Assembly (NCBI GenBank): GCA_947487205.1
Contig: CANKVU010000001.1
Location: 1-64,000, forward strand
Direction of reading: 5' to 3'
Length of the DNA stretch: 64,000 nucleotides
Origin: an uncultured Paracoccaceae bacterium
Lineage (GTDB): Bacteria; Pseudomonadota; Alphaproteobacteria; Rhodobacterales; Rhodobacteraceae
Shown one piece after another: positions 42,322-50,955 of this stretch (within the stretch, counting starts at the first letter, position 1; every line of letters begins with the position of its first letter). Under the pieces are notes generated by a model. It did not search any database. It was not told the DNA's origin and saw nothing but the letters and a program-made list of their open reading frames with translations. A program made the position numbers and the translations under genes.

Positions 42322-43770
42322 TCAGCCGAGCTTGAACCGGGGATAGGGAACGGCTTGCGCCACCGTCTCGCCCGCGGTGAAGAGCGCCTTCATGCCGGCC
42401 GCCCATTTCTCGGCATGCTCGGTCAGCTTGAAATCGTCGTCCATCATCCGCCCCCGCACCACCAGGATGCCCAGATCGGCGCCCTCGTAGCGGTGATCGC
42501 CCGCCTTCAGGATGCGAAGGAAGAAGGCTTCGTCGTCGCCCTCCACCGCCCGCCGGTGGTAGTCGAACCGGTCATAGGCCACCGTGCCGTCGGCATCCAT
42601 CCGGTAGATGCCGGTATAGGGTGCCGCGGTCAGGATGTCCGTATCCTCGCCGGTATACTTGATCACCATCTGCGACCAGTCGTCGATCATCTCGGCATCG
42701 GCCCAGCGGGCGTTGAGTTCGTCGATGTCGATGTCGAAGGTCGCATCCGAGAATTCCAGCAGGTGGAACAGGAACAGCGGCGCGTCCGCATGGGCGAAGG
42801 CGGCGTGGTTGGTCATCGAGGTCGTGCCGGCGATGCGCGGGTTCAGTTCGCCCAGCCAGACCTCCTCGGTCTCCTTGTCGATCAGGAAGTCGAGCTCGAA
42901 ATAGCCGCGATAGCCGTTCCGCCGCAGCTGCTCGCCGAACTTGAACGTGTACTCGCGCGCCTTCTGACGGATCTCCTCCGAGAAGGCGGTGGAGAAGACC
43001 TCGTTCCCGCACCAGCCCCCCTTGTGGGGCGTCAGTTGCGGAAAGCCCACGAGTTCGGTCATCAGCGGCCCCACCACGGTGCCCGAGGCGGTGGTGCAGG
43101 CCTCGATCGCCGAGCCGCGGCAATCGATCATCTTCATGACCTTGACCTCGCCCTGGCCGACGATGCCCTCCTTCTCCTCCTCGAATTCTTCCTCGGAGGT
43201 GATGAAATAGGTCGTCTCGCCGCTGTCGCCGAAGGCCGACTGCACCACGAGGCGATCGCCCAGCCCGTTCTCCTTGGCGATGCGGCACAGGTCGTTCCAG
43301 TCCTTCACCTCGGACAGGACGTTCGGCACCGAGGGCACGCCGGCCTCGTTGCCGATGCGGACCGTCTTGATCTTGTCGTCGCAGCTCTCGCGCAGCTCGG
43401 CCTTCGGGAACCAGATCTCGCCGCCCAGCTCCTTCACCAGCCGCTCGGTCTCCTCGTCGAACATCAGGAAGACGAAGACCGGATCACCGCCGCGCCCCTT
43501 CACGAACTCGATCACCTCGGGGTGCTGCAGGAGGTAATTGTTGATGTCCTCGATCGACTCGAAGATCCCGTGCTCGCGGGGGCCGGGCACGAAGGTGTTC
43601 GGGTGCCGCCCGTCATAGCAGTCGATATAGCTGATGTTCTTGAAGTTCCTCACCCATTCGTCGATGCCGAGAAGGTTGTAGTTGGTCCCCGAGACGAAGT
43701 AGATCGGCCGCTCGTTGCGGTGGAAAAACCGCCGGATCTCCGAGATGTTCTTGAGGTGCGTGGCGCTCAT
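42322..43770 (-). CDS. ATP-grasp ligase (biotin-carboxylase-like)
   Basis: A 482-aa ATP-grasp enzyme. The lysine/glutamate ATP site reads FPKAELRESCDDKIKTVRIGNEAGVPSVPN and LVVQSAFGDSGETTYFI. The metal-binding Glu/Asn lies in GYFELDFLIDKETEEVWLGELNPRIAG. No biotin-acceptor partner is nearby and the length differs from biotin carboxylase, so an amide or peptide ligase acting on a carboxylate and an amine is the better inference. The ATG at 43770 gives MSATHLKNISEIRRFF; 18 upstream basic codons are discarded. Flanked by the decarboxylase (79 bases upstream) and the C45 enzyme (7 bases downstream). Confidence 0.8.
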   Translation of the reverse strand: MSATHLKNISEIRRFFHRNERPIYFVSGTNYNLLGIDEWVRNFKNISYIDCYDGRHPNTFVPGPREHGIFESIEDINNYLLQHPEVIEFVKGRGGDPVFVFLMFDEETERLVKELGGEIWFPKAELRESCDDKIKTVRIGNEAGVPSVPNVLSEVKDWNDLCRIAKENGLGDRLVVQSAFGDSGETTYFITSEEEFEEEKEGIVGQGEVKVMKMIDCRGSAIEACTTASGTVVGPLMTELVGFPQLTPHKGGWCGNEVFSTAFSEEIRQKAREYTFKFGEQLRRNGYRGYFELDFLIDKETEEVWLGELNPRIAGTTSMTNHAAFAHADAPLFLFHLLEFSDATFDIDIDELNARWADAEMIDDWSQMVIKYTGEDTDILTAAPYTGIYRMDADGTVAYDRFDYHRRAVEGDDEAFFLRILKAGDHRYEGADLGILVVRGRMMDDDFKLTEHAEKWAAGMKALFTAGETVAQAVPYPRFKLG

Positions 43771-43849
43771 GTCCGGGACTCCCCTGCTGGGTCCTGTCAC
43801 GCGGCGTCTACGGCCGCTTGGCACTCGTCACGAAACCGGAAAGCGGTGG

Positions 43850-46642
43850 CTACCGCGTCATTTCGCTGGGGGCGGCGAGCTGCGCCTCCAGCGCCTCGGG
43901 GGTAAAGATCCTCAACCCCAGATCGGGGCGATAGCCGTGGATTTCGCTCACGTCGAGCGCCCGCATGAAGTCGATCACCTGCCGGTCGATGACCTGGCCC
44001 GGAACCAGGATCGGGAAGCCCGGCGGATAGGGGGTTATGAACGAGGCCGAGACCAGTTCCTCGCCCTTGTTCAGACGCCGCAGGAGCGCCCCGTCCAGAC
44101 CCACATAATCGCAATTCTCCGAGGCGTAGGCCGCGAAGAAGGCGCGCCGGATGTCCCCCGCCTGGGTCGACTCGTCCCGGAACGCCGCGTGGAAGCACGA
44201 GAAGTCCGGCAACGGCGGTACCTCCTCCATCAGCCCGCGGACGCGGTTCTCCATCGACTTGCGCTCCATCTTGGAGGCGTTCTCGCTCGTCTCGTCGAGA
44301 CTGCGGGCGAAATCGACGAGGATCTCCAGAAGGTAGGCCACCGAGGACCGGGTGGTGCCGATATTGGTCAGGAACAGCACCGTGTTGCGCGAGGTCTTGT
44401 TCACCTGGATCCCGTAGCGCTTCATCAGGATCTCGGTCTTGAACGTATCCCCGTCATGCCCGGTGCGCCCGACCAGCAGCGTGATCTTGGTGGGGTCGAG
44501 CACGAATTCGTCGCGCCCCCAGATTTGCAGCGCGTCGGTCCATCCCTTGCCCCTGCCGTGATAGACCTCGACGCCGCTCTCGCGATGCGCCTCGGGGATC
44601 AGGTCGGCGGGTGTCAGGATCTTGAAATAGCGCTGCAGGATCGGGTGGTTGGAGATCGCCTGCCGGATCGACATGGCGCATTCGATCTGGTTCTGGACGA
44701 ACTCGAACCCTTCCAGTTCCACCTGCCGCCGGCCCACGTCGAGCGAGGCGATGATCTGGTAATTGGGCGAGGTCGAGGTGTGGGTCATGTAGGCCTCGTG
44801 AAAGGCCTGCTCGGTCTCGCCCCGGTAATCCTGGTCGTAGACGTGGATCATCGACCCCTGCCTGAGGGAGGTCAGGGTCTTGTGCGTCGATTGCGTGGAA
44901 TAGACGCGCACCCGCGCGTCCGGCGGCGCCTTCAGGCGGGTGTCGAGCCACGCCTCGTCGCCGGCGTCCTGCAGGGCCACGCATTGCTCGTCCCACGCCG
45001 TGGCCCGCTCGGGCGTGTCCAGCCGTTCCTTCAGGACGCGGGCGCATTGCATCGCGGTGCGCTGGCGGTAGGCCGGGTTGAACCGGGCGAAGCCGAACCA
45101 GGCCTCGTCCCACAGGAACACCAGGTCCTTCTTGATGGCGAGGCATTCCTCCATCACCCGGTCGACGTTGTAGACCAGCCCGTCGAAGGTGCAGTTGGTC
45201 AGCAGCACCATCCGCACCCGGTCGAGCTGCCCCGCGGCACGCAGCCGCAAGAGGTGGCCCTTGATCTCCCGCAGCGGCACGGCGCCGTACATCGAGAACT
45301 TGTCGAGCGGATAGCTGTCCATGTAGACGACATGCGCCCCGGCCAGGACCATGCCGTAATGGTGGGACTTGTGGCAGTCGCGGTCCACCAGAACGATGTC
45401 GCCGGGCCGGATCAGCGCCTGCACGACGATCTTGTTCGAGGTCGAGGTGCCGTTGGTGACGAAGAAGCTGTGCTGGGAGCCGAAGGCGCGCGCGGCCAGT
45501 TCCTGCGCCTGCTTGATCGGCCCCTTCGGCTCCAGCAGGCTGTCGAGCCCGCCGCTCGTCGCCGAGGTTTCGGCGAGGAAGATGTTCGGACCGTAGAACG
45601 CGCCCATGTCCTGGATCCAGTGACTGCGCGAGATCGACTTGCCCCGGCTGATCGGCATGGCGTGGAACACGCCGGTGGGCTGGCGGGAATATTTTTTCAG
45701 CGCGGTGAAGAACGGCGTCTCGAAGCGGTGGTTGACCCCCCGCAGGATGTTGAGGTGCAGCTCGAAGAAGTCTTCCTGGTTGTAGAACACCCGCTGCAGG
45801 CCGCGCAGGTCGGCGCCGGCGATCTCCTCCACCGAGCGGTCGGTGACGAGGTAGAGGTCCAGTTCGGGGCGGATCTTGCCGATCAGGTTGCAGGTCTCGG
45901 GCGCGTACTGGACCGGGCGCAGGTTGTCGATCTCGGCCAGCCCGCGGATGCGGTCGAGGTAGGTGCGCAGCATCGCCCGGTCGGCATTGGTGTACAGGGT
46001 CAGCCCGTTGCGGACCACCGCGGCCTGAATGTTGTGGTTGAACAGGATCGCGATCAGCGCATCCTCGAGCGAGGGGACGACCACCACCTCGTAGGTGAAC
46101 GGGTCCTCCGCCCGGCGCACCTTGCGCAGGTTCGCCCGCAGGGCGGCGGTCTGCTGCTCGGTCAGGTTGTCGACGATCAGGACCTCGAAATACGGCCGCC
46201 CCAGGCTCGCCTCGTCCGACGGCAAGAGCGTCGCGTCCTCGAAGATCTCGGGATCCTCCGCCTCGCCGAAGAGCGGGATCATCCGCTTGCGGTAGGCCCC
46301 CGAACTGAGCGCGCGCGCCACCCGCCGCACGGCATTGGAGAAATCGACGACATCGTTCTGCTTCAGCAGCCGCCGGATCCGCTCGAAGGCGTCGAAGCCG
46401 GGAAAGGCCCAGTAGATCTCCACCGGCGCGAGCAGGTCGAAGATCTCGTGCGCCTCGGCGGCGCGGGCGGCCTTCCGCCGGTCGGTCAGACTGTTCTGGG
46501 CCAGATCCTCGGCGATCTCTCGCAACGCGTTCCACCGGTCGGCCCTGAGCTGAAAGGCCGAATAGGCATCCCCCACGAGGGGGCGGTTCCTGTCCTCCCC
46601 CGGGGATTGTCCGGTGGCGACCACCGATGAGATCTCGTCCAT
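43850..46642 (-). CDS. Orn/Lys/Arg decarboxylase family PLP enzyme, extended
   Basis: A 930-aa fold-type I PLP enzyme. The PLP Lys is in STQSTHKTLTSLRQGSMIH, the cofactor Asp in FLWDEAWFGFARFNPAY, and TSATSGGLDSLLEPKGPIKQAQELAARAFG with NGTSTSNKIV is the canonical start of the major domain. A C-terminal domain of the family follows (about 760-930). It is about 200 residues longer than the usual inducible Orn, Lys or Arg decarboxylases (710-760 aa), the excess lying in the N-terminal 200 before the receiver-like wing domain. GGAGGG precedes the ATG at 46642. Whether it acts on ornithine, lysine, arginine or a modified amino acid cannot be read. Confidence 0.85.
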   Translation of the reverse strand: MDEISSVVATGQSPGEDRNRPLVGDAYSAFQLRADRWNALREIAEDLAQNSLTDRRKAARAAEAHEIFDLLAPVEIYWAFPGFDAFERIRRLLKQNDVVDFSNAVRRVARALSSGAYRKRMIPLFGEAEDPEIFEDATLLPSDEASLGRPYFEVLIVDNLTEQQTAALRANLRKVRRAEDPFTYEVVVVPSLEDALIAILFNHNIQAAVVRNGLTLYTNADRAMLRTYLDRIRGLAEIDNLRPVQYAPETCNLIGKIRPELDLYLVTDRSVEEIAGADLRGLQRVFYNQEDFFELHLNILRGVNHRFETPFFTALKKYSRQPTGVFHAMPISRGKSISRSHWIQDMGAFYGPNIFLAETSATSGGLDSLLEPKGPIKQAQELAARAFGSQHSFFVTNGTSTSNKIVVQALIRPGDIVLVDRDCHKSHHYGMVLAGAHVVYMDSYPLDKFSMYGAVPLREIKGHLLRLRAAGQLDRVRMVLLTNCTFDGLVYNVDRVMEECLAIKKDLVFLWDEAWFGFARFNPAYRQRTAMQCARVLKERLDTPERATAWDEQCVALQDAGDEAWLDTRLKAPPDARVRVYSTQSTHKTLTSLRQGSMIHVYDQDYRGETEQAFHEAYMTHTSTSPNYQIIASLDVGRRQVELEGFEFVQNQIECAMSIRQAISNHPILQRYFKILTPADLIPEAHRESGVEVYHGRGKGWTDALQIWGRDEFVLDPTKITLLVGRTGHDGDTFKTEILMKRYGIQVNKTSRNTVLFLTNIGTTRSSVAYLLEILVDFARSLDETSENASKMERKSMENRVRGLMEEVPPLPDFSCFHAAFRDESTQAGDIRRAFFAAYASENCDYVGLDGALLRRLNKGEELVSASFITPYPPGFPILVPGQVIDRQVIDFMRALDVSEIHGYRPDLGLRIFTPEALEAQLAAPSEMTR

Positions 46643-46664
46643 AAGCCCTCCCTGTTTCAGTGGA

Positions 46665-47678
46665 TCAGTTAGACCCAGATCCTTCCGCGACAAAAGTCCG
46701 AATTTGCGGCGCCGTGTCCGGAGCGGCGGTCGCCTCCGTGCCGGGAATGCCCTCGGGCATGGGAACGTCGCTCTTTCCGGCCAGCTTTCGCCGCGGAGAG
46801 GGTTCGCCAAGGCCGCCCGTCGCCCCCTGGCCCGGCATCGACAGCGGGCCCAGCGTGTGCAGATAGGCATCCGCCCCGCTCTGGCGGTCGTAGACGGGGA
46901 AGCGCGCCTCGCGGTCGCGGAAGCTCTTGAGCACCTGGCCCAGCCCCTTCATGCCGGTCTCGCGCTGGCGCCGCACCACGTCGAGGTCGATCTCGATGGG
47001 AAAGATGTCCTCTTGCCCGGCGGATTGGTGCAGGACCGTCGCCGAGGGATCGACCACCAGCGACCGGCCGTTGCCGCCCGCGCCGAGCCCGTTCACGTCG
47101 AAGACGTAGCACTGGAACTGCGCCGCGGTCGCCCGCGCGATGGCGAGTTCCGCATCCCTGTCCGAGGTCCCCGTCAGCACCGGGTGCAGCAGCACTTCGA
47201 CCCCTTGCGCGGTCAGGTGGCGCGTCGTTTCCGGGAACCAGATGTCATAGCAGATCGACAGGCCGAACCGTCCGACCCCGGGCACGTCGAAGATGCAGAA
47301 ATCGGTGCCGGCCGCGACCCCGGCCTCGTAGGGCCGGAACGGGAACATCTTGGAATAGCGCGACACGACCTGCCCGTCGGGATCGATCACGACCGAGGTG
47401 TTCAGGATCCGCCCGTCGGCGGTCTTCTCGAACATCGAGCCCGGGATCAGCCAGATGCCGTGCTCGACGGCCTTGGCCTGGAACCGGCCGATCGTCTCGT
47501 TCGGGAACGGCTGGGCGAAATGGTCGAGCGGGCCGAACGGCGACAATTCGCTGAAAAGCGCCATCTGCGTCCAGGGAAACCGCGCCATGGTCACGTCGAC
47601 CTTGTGCAGCATCGCATCCACGTTGGACCGGGTCGCGTCCACATTCATCTGGATGCCGGCAATGGCGAAGGGGGTCAT
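46665..47678 (-). CDS. Carbon-nitrogen hydrolase (nitrilase superfamily)
   Basis: A 337-aa amidase. The catalytic Glu is in LFSELSPFGPLDHF, Lys in RYSKMFPFRPYEAG and Cys in LSICYDIWFPETTRHL. It could be an N-carbamoylputrescine-amidase-like, omega-amidase-like or other aliphatic amidase; the last 60 residues (after HTLGPLSMPGQG) are a low-complexity extension with no family match. It is the first gene of the four-gene minus-strand set, 22 bases before the decarboxylase. The 176-base gap upstream separates it from the regulator, which reads the same way. Confidence 0.85.
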   Translation of the reverse strand: MTPFAIAGIQMNVDATRSNVDAMLHKVDVTMARFPWTQMALFSELSPFGPLDHFAQPFPNETIGRFQAKAVEHGIWLIPGSMFEKTADGRILNTSVVIDPDGQVVSRYSKMFPFRPYEAGVAAGTDFCIFDVPGVGRFGLSICYDIWFPETTRHLTAQGVEVLLHPVLTGTSDRDAELAIARATAAQFQCYVFDVNGLGAGGNGRSLVVDPSATVLHQSAGQEDIFPIEIDLDVVRRQRETGMKGLGQVLKSFRDREARFPVYDRQSGADAYLHTLGPLSMPGQGATGGLGEPSPRRKLAGKSDVPMPEGIPGTEATAAPDTAPQIRTFVAEGSGSN

Positions 47679-47854
47679 CTGATCGTCTCCTAACCGGGCC
47701 GTGATCCGTCATCCGGGGGGCCCATCGTTCGTCCTGCGGCCGGACCCGGCCGGGTCCGTCCGCATCTTGTCCGGTCTCGGGGGCACGTCTCCGCGCCGCC
47801 CCCGGGCCTCCCTCACCTAGTGACGCAAGGGGAGGCGATTGAACCACCGCGGGC

Positions 47855-48415
47855 TCAGAAAGTCGGCGGCGTACACGCGCTGACCACGACGCAGGCGGTA
47901 TTGCCGATGTTGCGGAACCTGTGGGGCAGCCGCGAATCGAACAGGTAACCGTCGCCGGGATTCAGGACCCGGCTCTGCTCGCCCACCGTCACCTCGATCA
48001 CGCCCGAGATGACGATGCCCGCCTCCTCGGCGGCGTGGCGCAGCATGTCGGGGCCGGTATCGCCGCCGGGGTGATAGACCTCGCGCAGCATCTGGATCGA
48101 ATGCCGCGACGCGTCCCCCACCTGCCGCAGCGAGACCTGGGCGTCGGGATTGGCCGGCGACAATTCGGTGAACTCCGTCGCGGCGTAGAAATAGCGTGCC
48201 GGGCCGTCCTCCTCGAGGCCGGAGAAGAACTCGCTCAGGCTCATGGGGAGGGCGTCGAGCAGGCTCTTCAGCGACGCCACCGAGGGACTCGTCTTGTTCC
48301 CCTCGATCAGCGACACGGCGCTGGACGTAAGGCCGGATCGGGCGGCAAGCTGGCGCTGGGACAGGCCGCGATCCTCTCGGACCTTCCTGAGCCGGGCGCC
48401 GATGTCGAACTCCAT
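47855..48415 (-). CDS. XRE-cupin transcriptional regulator (PuuR-like)
   Basis: A 186-aa repressor-type protein. The XRE helix-turn-helix (about 8-62: ARLRKVREDRGLSQRQLAARSGLTSSAVSLIEGNKTSPSVASL) is followed by a C-terminal cupin (about 110-184) with HAAEEAGIVISGVIEVTVG and LNPGDGYLFDSRLPHRFRN. This architecture is that of PuuR, which represses putrescine catabolism and senses putrescine through the cupin. It lies between the amidase-decarboxylase set and the divergent aminotransferase gene and probably controls both. The ATG at 48415 is preferred over one 17 codons upstream. Confidence 0.88.
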   Translation of the reverse strand: MEFDIGARLRKVREDRGLSQRQLAARSGLTSSAVSLIEGNKTSPSVASLKSLLDALPMSLSEFFSGLEEDGPARYFYAATEFTELSPANPDAQVSLRQVGDASRHSIQMLREVYHPGGDTGPDMLRHAAEEAGIVISGVIEVTVGEQSRVLNPGDGYLFDSRLPHRFRNIGNTACVVVSACTPPTF

Positions 48416-48429
48416 GCGGATCCTCTTGG

Positions 48430-48600
48430 CGGGTGATGTAAAATACTCAACAGTGCCCACCCGCAACGGTCAAGGTCGCCCGGGGTTCACATTACCGGAC
48501 CGCTTCTTACGTAGAGGAAGATACGGGGGATGCCCAGCACCCCCTGCCGGATTGACAATAAAACTCAATCGACGCACGTAATACTTGCAACAGACAATGC
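48430..48600. promoter_or_regulatory. Divergent promoter region with repeated AATACT..CAACA motif
   Basis: The 197-base gap between the regulator and the aminotransferase is AT-rich for this genome. AAATACTCAACA at 48441 and AATACTTGCAACA at 48580, one near each gene start, plus the related AATAAAACTCAATC at 48557, may be operators of the XRE-cupin protein. A TTGACA at 48552 is a possible -35 element towards the aminotransferase gene; no clear -10 at ideal spacing was found. Confidence 0.45.
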
Positions 48601-48612
48601 GAGGAGCCTTCC

Positions 48613-50091
48613 ATGGCCGGCAGCACCACACCGACCCGTTCGACCCGGTCCACCCGCTCTGAGACGCAGGCGACCGGCGTCACGGATGACGCCGCGATCG
48701 CCACCTCCCCGCGTCCGGCCGGCGCGGCGGGGGCCCACACCCCCGCGCCCGAGACGGTGACGCCCTCCGTCGCCGGTGACGCCGCGCGGCCTGCGGGCGG
48801 ATCGAACGCGGCGCTGCTGCAGCGGCGCGAGGCGGCGGTCCCCCGCGGCGTGGCCTCCGCCCACCCGATCTTCGCCGAACGGGCCGAGAACGCCGAGGTC
48901 TGGGATGTCGAGGGGCGCCGCTTCATCGATTTCGCCGGCGGCATCGCGGTGCTGAACACCGGCCATCGCCACCCCAAGGTGGTCGAGGCCGCCAAGGCGC
49001 AGGAGGACAGGTTCACCCACACGTCCTTCCAGGTCCTGCCCTACGAGCCCTACATCGCCCTGGCGGAGAAGCTGAACTCCCTGGCCCCCGGCGAGGGCGC
49101 CAAGAAATCGCTCCTCGTCACCACCGGTGCCGAGGCGGTGGAGAACGCGGTCAAGATCGCCCGCGCCGCCACCGGGCGCCCGGGCGTCATCGCCTTCACC
49201 GGCGGCTATCACGGCCGCACGATGATGACGCTGGGCATGACCGGCAAGGTGTCGCCCTACAAGAAGGATATCGGCCCCTTCCCCACCGACATCTACCGCG
49301 CGCCGTTCCCCGATGCCCGTGCCGGCATCACCGTGGAGGACGCGATCAAGGGGCTCGAGACGCTGTTCCTGACCGACGCCGATCCCGCGCGCGTCGCCGC
49401 GATCATCATCGAGCCGGTGCTCGGCGAGGGCGGCTACACGCCGGTGCCCGTCGAGATGATGCAGGCCCTGCGGCGGATCTGCGACGAGCACGGCATCCTC
49501 TTGATCGCCGACGAGATCCAGGCCGGGTTCGGCCGCACCGGCACCTGGTTCGCCATCGAGCATTCGGGCGTGGTCCCCGACCTCATCACCGTGGCGAAGT
49601 CGATGGCCGGCGGGTATCCGGTCGCGGGCGTGATCGGCCGGGCCGACGTGATGGACGCGATGGGCCCCGGCGGCCTCGGCGGCACCTATGGCGGCAACCC
49701 GGTCGCCTGCGCGGCGGCCCTCGCCGCCATCGAGGCGATCGAGAGCGAGGGGCTCCTGGCCCGGTCGACCGCCCTGGGCGAGACGTTCCGCCGCCGCTTC
49801 GCCGAGATCGGCGCCCGCACCGCGCCCTGGCGGATGTGGGACATCCGCGGCCTCGGCGCCATGCTCGCGGTGGAGTTCGTCACCGATTTCGACACCGCCG
49901 CGCCCGATGCCGCGCTGACCAAGGCGGTGGTGCAGCACGCCCGCGAGCGCGGCCTGATCCTGCTGCCCTGCGGCATGCACGGCAACGCGGTGCGGATCAT
50001 GGTGCCGCTGACCGCGTCCGACGCGGTGATCGAGGAAGGCCTGCAGATCTTCGAGGCCGCCCTCGCCGAGGCCATGGCCGCGACCGCCTGA
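48613..50091 (+). CDS. GABA-type class III aminotransferase
   Basis: A 492-aa PLP aminotransferase of the 4-aminobutyrate-2-oxoglutarate group. TTGAEAVENAVKIARAATGRPG, FTGGYHGRTMMTLGMTGK, IADEIQAGFGRTGTWFAIEHSGVVPDL and the Schiff-base Lys in VAKSMAGGYPVAGV are conserved. The first 65 residues are a Ser/Thr/Ala/Pro-rich extension not usual in GabT. Being divergent from a PuuR-like regulator, it may transaminate GABA or a diamine-derived product. Substrate among GABA, 5-aminovalerate and putrescine is not settled by sequence. Confidence 0.87.
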   Translation: MAGSTTPTRSTRSTRSETQATGVTDDAAIATSPRPAGAAGAHTPAPETVTPSVAGDAARPAGGSNAALLQRREAAVPRGVASAHPIFAERAENAEVWDVEGRRFIDFAGGIAVLNTGHRHPKVVEAAKAQEDRFTHTSFQVLPYEPYIALAEKLNSLAPGEGAKKSLLVTTGAEAVENAVKIARAATGRPGVIAFTGGYHGRTMMTLGMTGKVSPYKKDIGPFPTDIYRAPFPDARAGITVEDAIKGLETLFLTDADPARVAAIIIEPVLGEGGYTPVPVEMMQALRRICDEHGILLIADEIQAGFGRTGTWFAIEHSGVVPDLITVAKSMAGGYPVAGVIGRADVMDAMGPGGLGGTYGGNPVACAAALAAIEAIESEGLLARSTALGETFRRRFAEIGARTAPWRMWDIRGLGAMLAVEFVTDFDTAAPDAALTKAVVQHARERGLILLPCGMHGNAVRIMVPLTASDAVIEEGLQIFEAALAEAMAATA

Positions 50092-50147
50092 TCCAGCGGC
50101 CCGGGGGCGCGCCGCTCTCCGCCCAGGCGCGGCGGCGGCGCGCGCCC

Positions 50148-50930
50148 TCAGCCGCCGCCCCCGCCCGACAGGTCGCGGAAGGACCGCACGGAGGCGTCCG
50201 CCGCCCCGGCCAGCAGCGCGGCGTCCCCCGAGATCGTCACCAGGTCATAGCCCCAGCCGACCGCGCGCGCGGCATAGCCGGGCGTTCCGCAATGGAGCGC
50301 GGCGCGGATACCGGCCTTGCGGCAGGCCTCGAGAATGGTCTCCAGCAGCCGGATCATCTCGGGCTCCTCCCGGTCGAAACCGGGGGCGAGCCGTCCCTCC
50401 TGGGTCCCGAGGGTCAAATCGATCGGCCCCACATAGATCCCGTCGAGCCCCGGCGTGGCGGCGATCGCATCGAGGTTCCGCACCGCCTCGGCCGTTTCCA
50501 CCATGGCGAAGGCCAGCACCTCGTCGTCCATCTCGGTGCCGTAGCCGCCCATCGCCACGGCGGCGCGGGTCGGGCCATAGCTGCGCTGCCCCTGCGGCGG
50601 ATAGCGCATGTAGCTCACGAATTCGGCGGCCTCGCGGGCGGTGTTCACCATCGGGCAGATCACCCCCATGGCCCCGGCATCCAGCGCCTTCATCACATGG
50701 GCCGGGTCGCGCCACGGCACCCGCACCATGGGGACCGGGGACGATCCCCCCATCGCCTGCAGCATCGGCAGGGCGGCCGCGTAGTCGAGCGCGCCGTGCT
50801 GCATGTCGACGGTCAGGCTGTCATAGCCTTGCGCGGCCATGATCTCGGCGGCGAACGGGTCGCCGATCATCAGCCATCCGTTCAGGACCGGACGTCCCTC
50901 CGCCCAGATTTCCCTCAACCGGTTCTTCAT
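50148..50930 (-). CDS. HpcH/HpaI aldolase family protein
   Basis: A 260-aa class II pyruvate aldolase of the 4-hydroxy-2-oxoheptanedioate aldolase group. It has the phosphoenolpyruvate-like TIM-barrel motifs LTVDMQHGALDYAAALPML, MGVICPMVNTAREAAEFV, and YVGPIDLTLGTQEGRLAPG. The catalytic Arg is in VRVPWRDPAHVMKAL. Members cleave 2-keto-3-deoxy sugars or related aldol products; no specific substrate is implied. The start at 50930 gives MKNRLREIWAEGRPVLNGWLM; the longer frame is arginine-rich. Downstream of the DUF3772 channel on the same strand. Confidence 0.85.
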   Translation of the reverse strand: MKNRLREIWAEGRPVLNGWLMIGDPFAAEIMAAQGYDSLTVDMQHGALDYAAALPMLQAMGGSSPVPMVRVPWRDPAHVMKALDAGAMGVICPMVNTAREAAEFVSYMRYPPQGQRSYGPTRAAVAMGGYGTEMDDEVLAFAMVETAEAVRNLDAIAATPGLDGIYVGPIDLTLGTQEGRLAPGFDREEPEMIRLLETILEACRKAGIRAALHCGTPGYAARAVGWGYDLVTISGDAALLAGAADASVRSFRDLSGGGGG

Positions 50931-50955
50931 CGCGGGTCCCTCCCTTCGCGTGTCC

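Noticed and set aside
42322-43770. True biotin carboxylase subunit of an acyl-CoA carboxylase
   Set aside because: No biotin carrier or carboxyltransferase gene is nearby and the partners are a decarboxylase and amide-acting enzymes. Only the ATP-grasp fold is supported.
43715-46630. A 971-codon plus-strand frame
   Set aside because: It is the antisense of the decarboxylase and ATP-grasp genes in very GC-rich DNA. It has no family motifs and is rich in Arg, His and Val, typical of such shadows.
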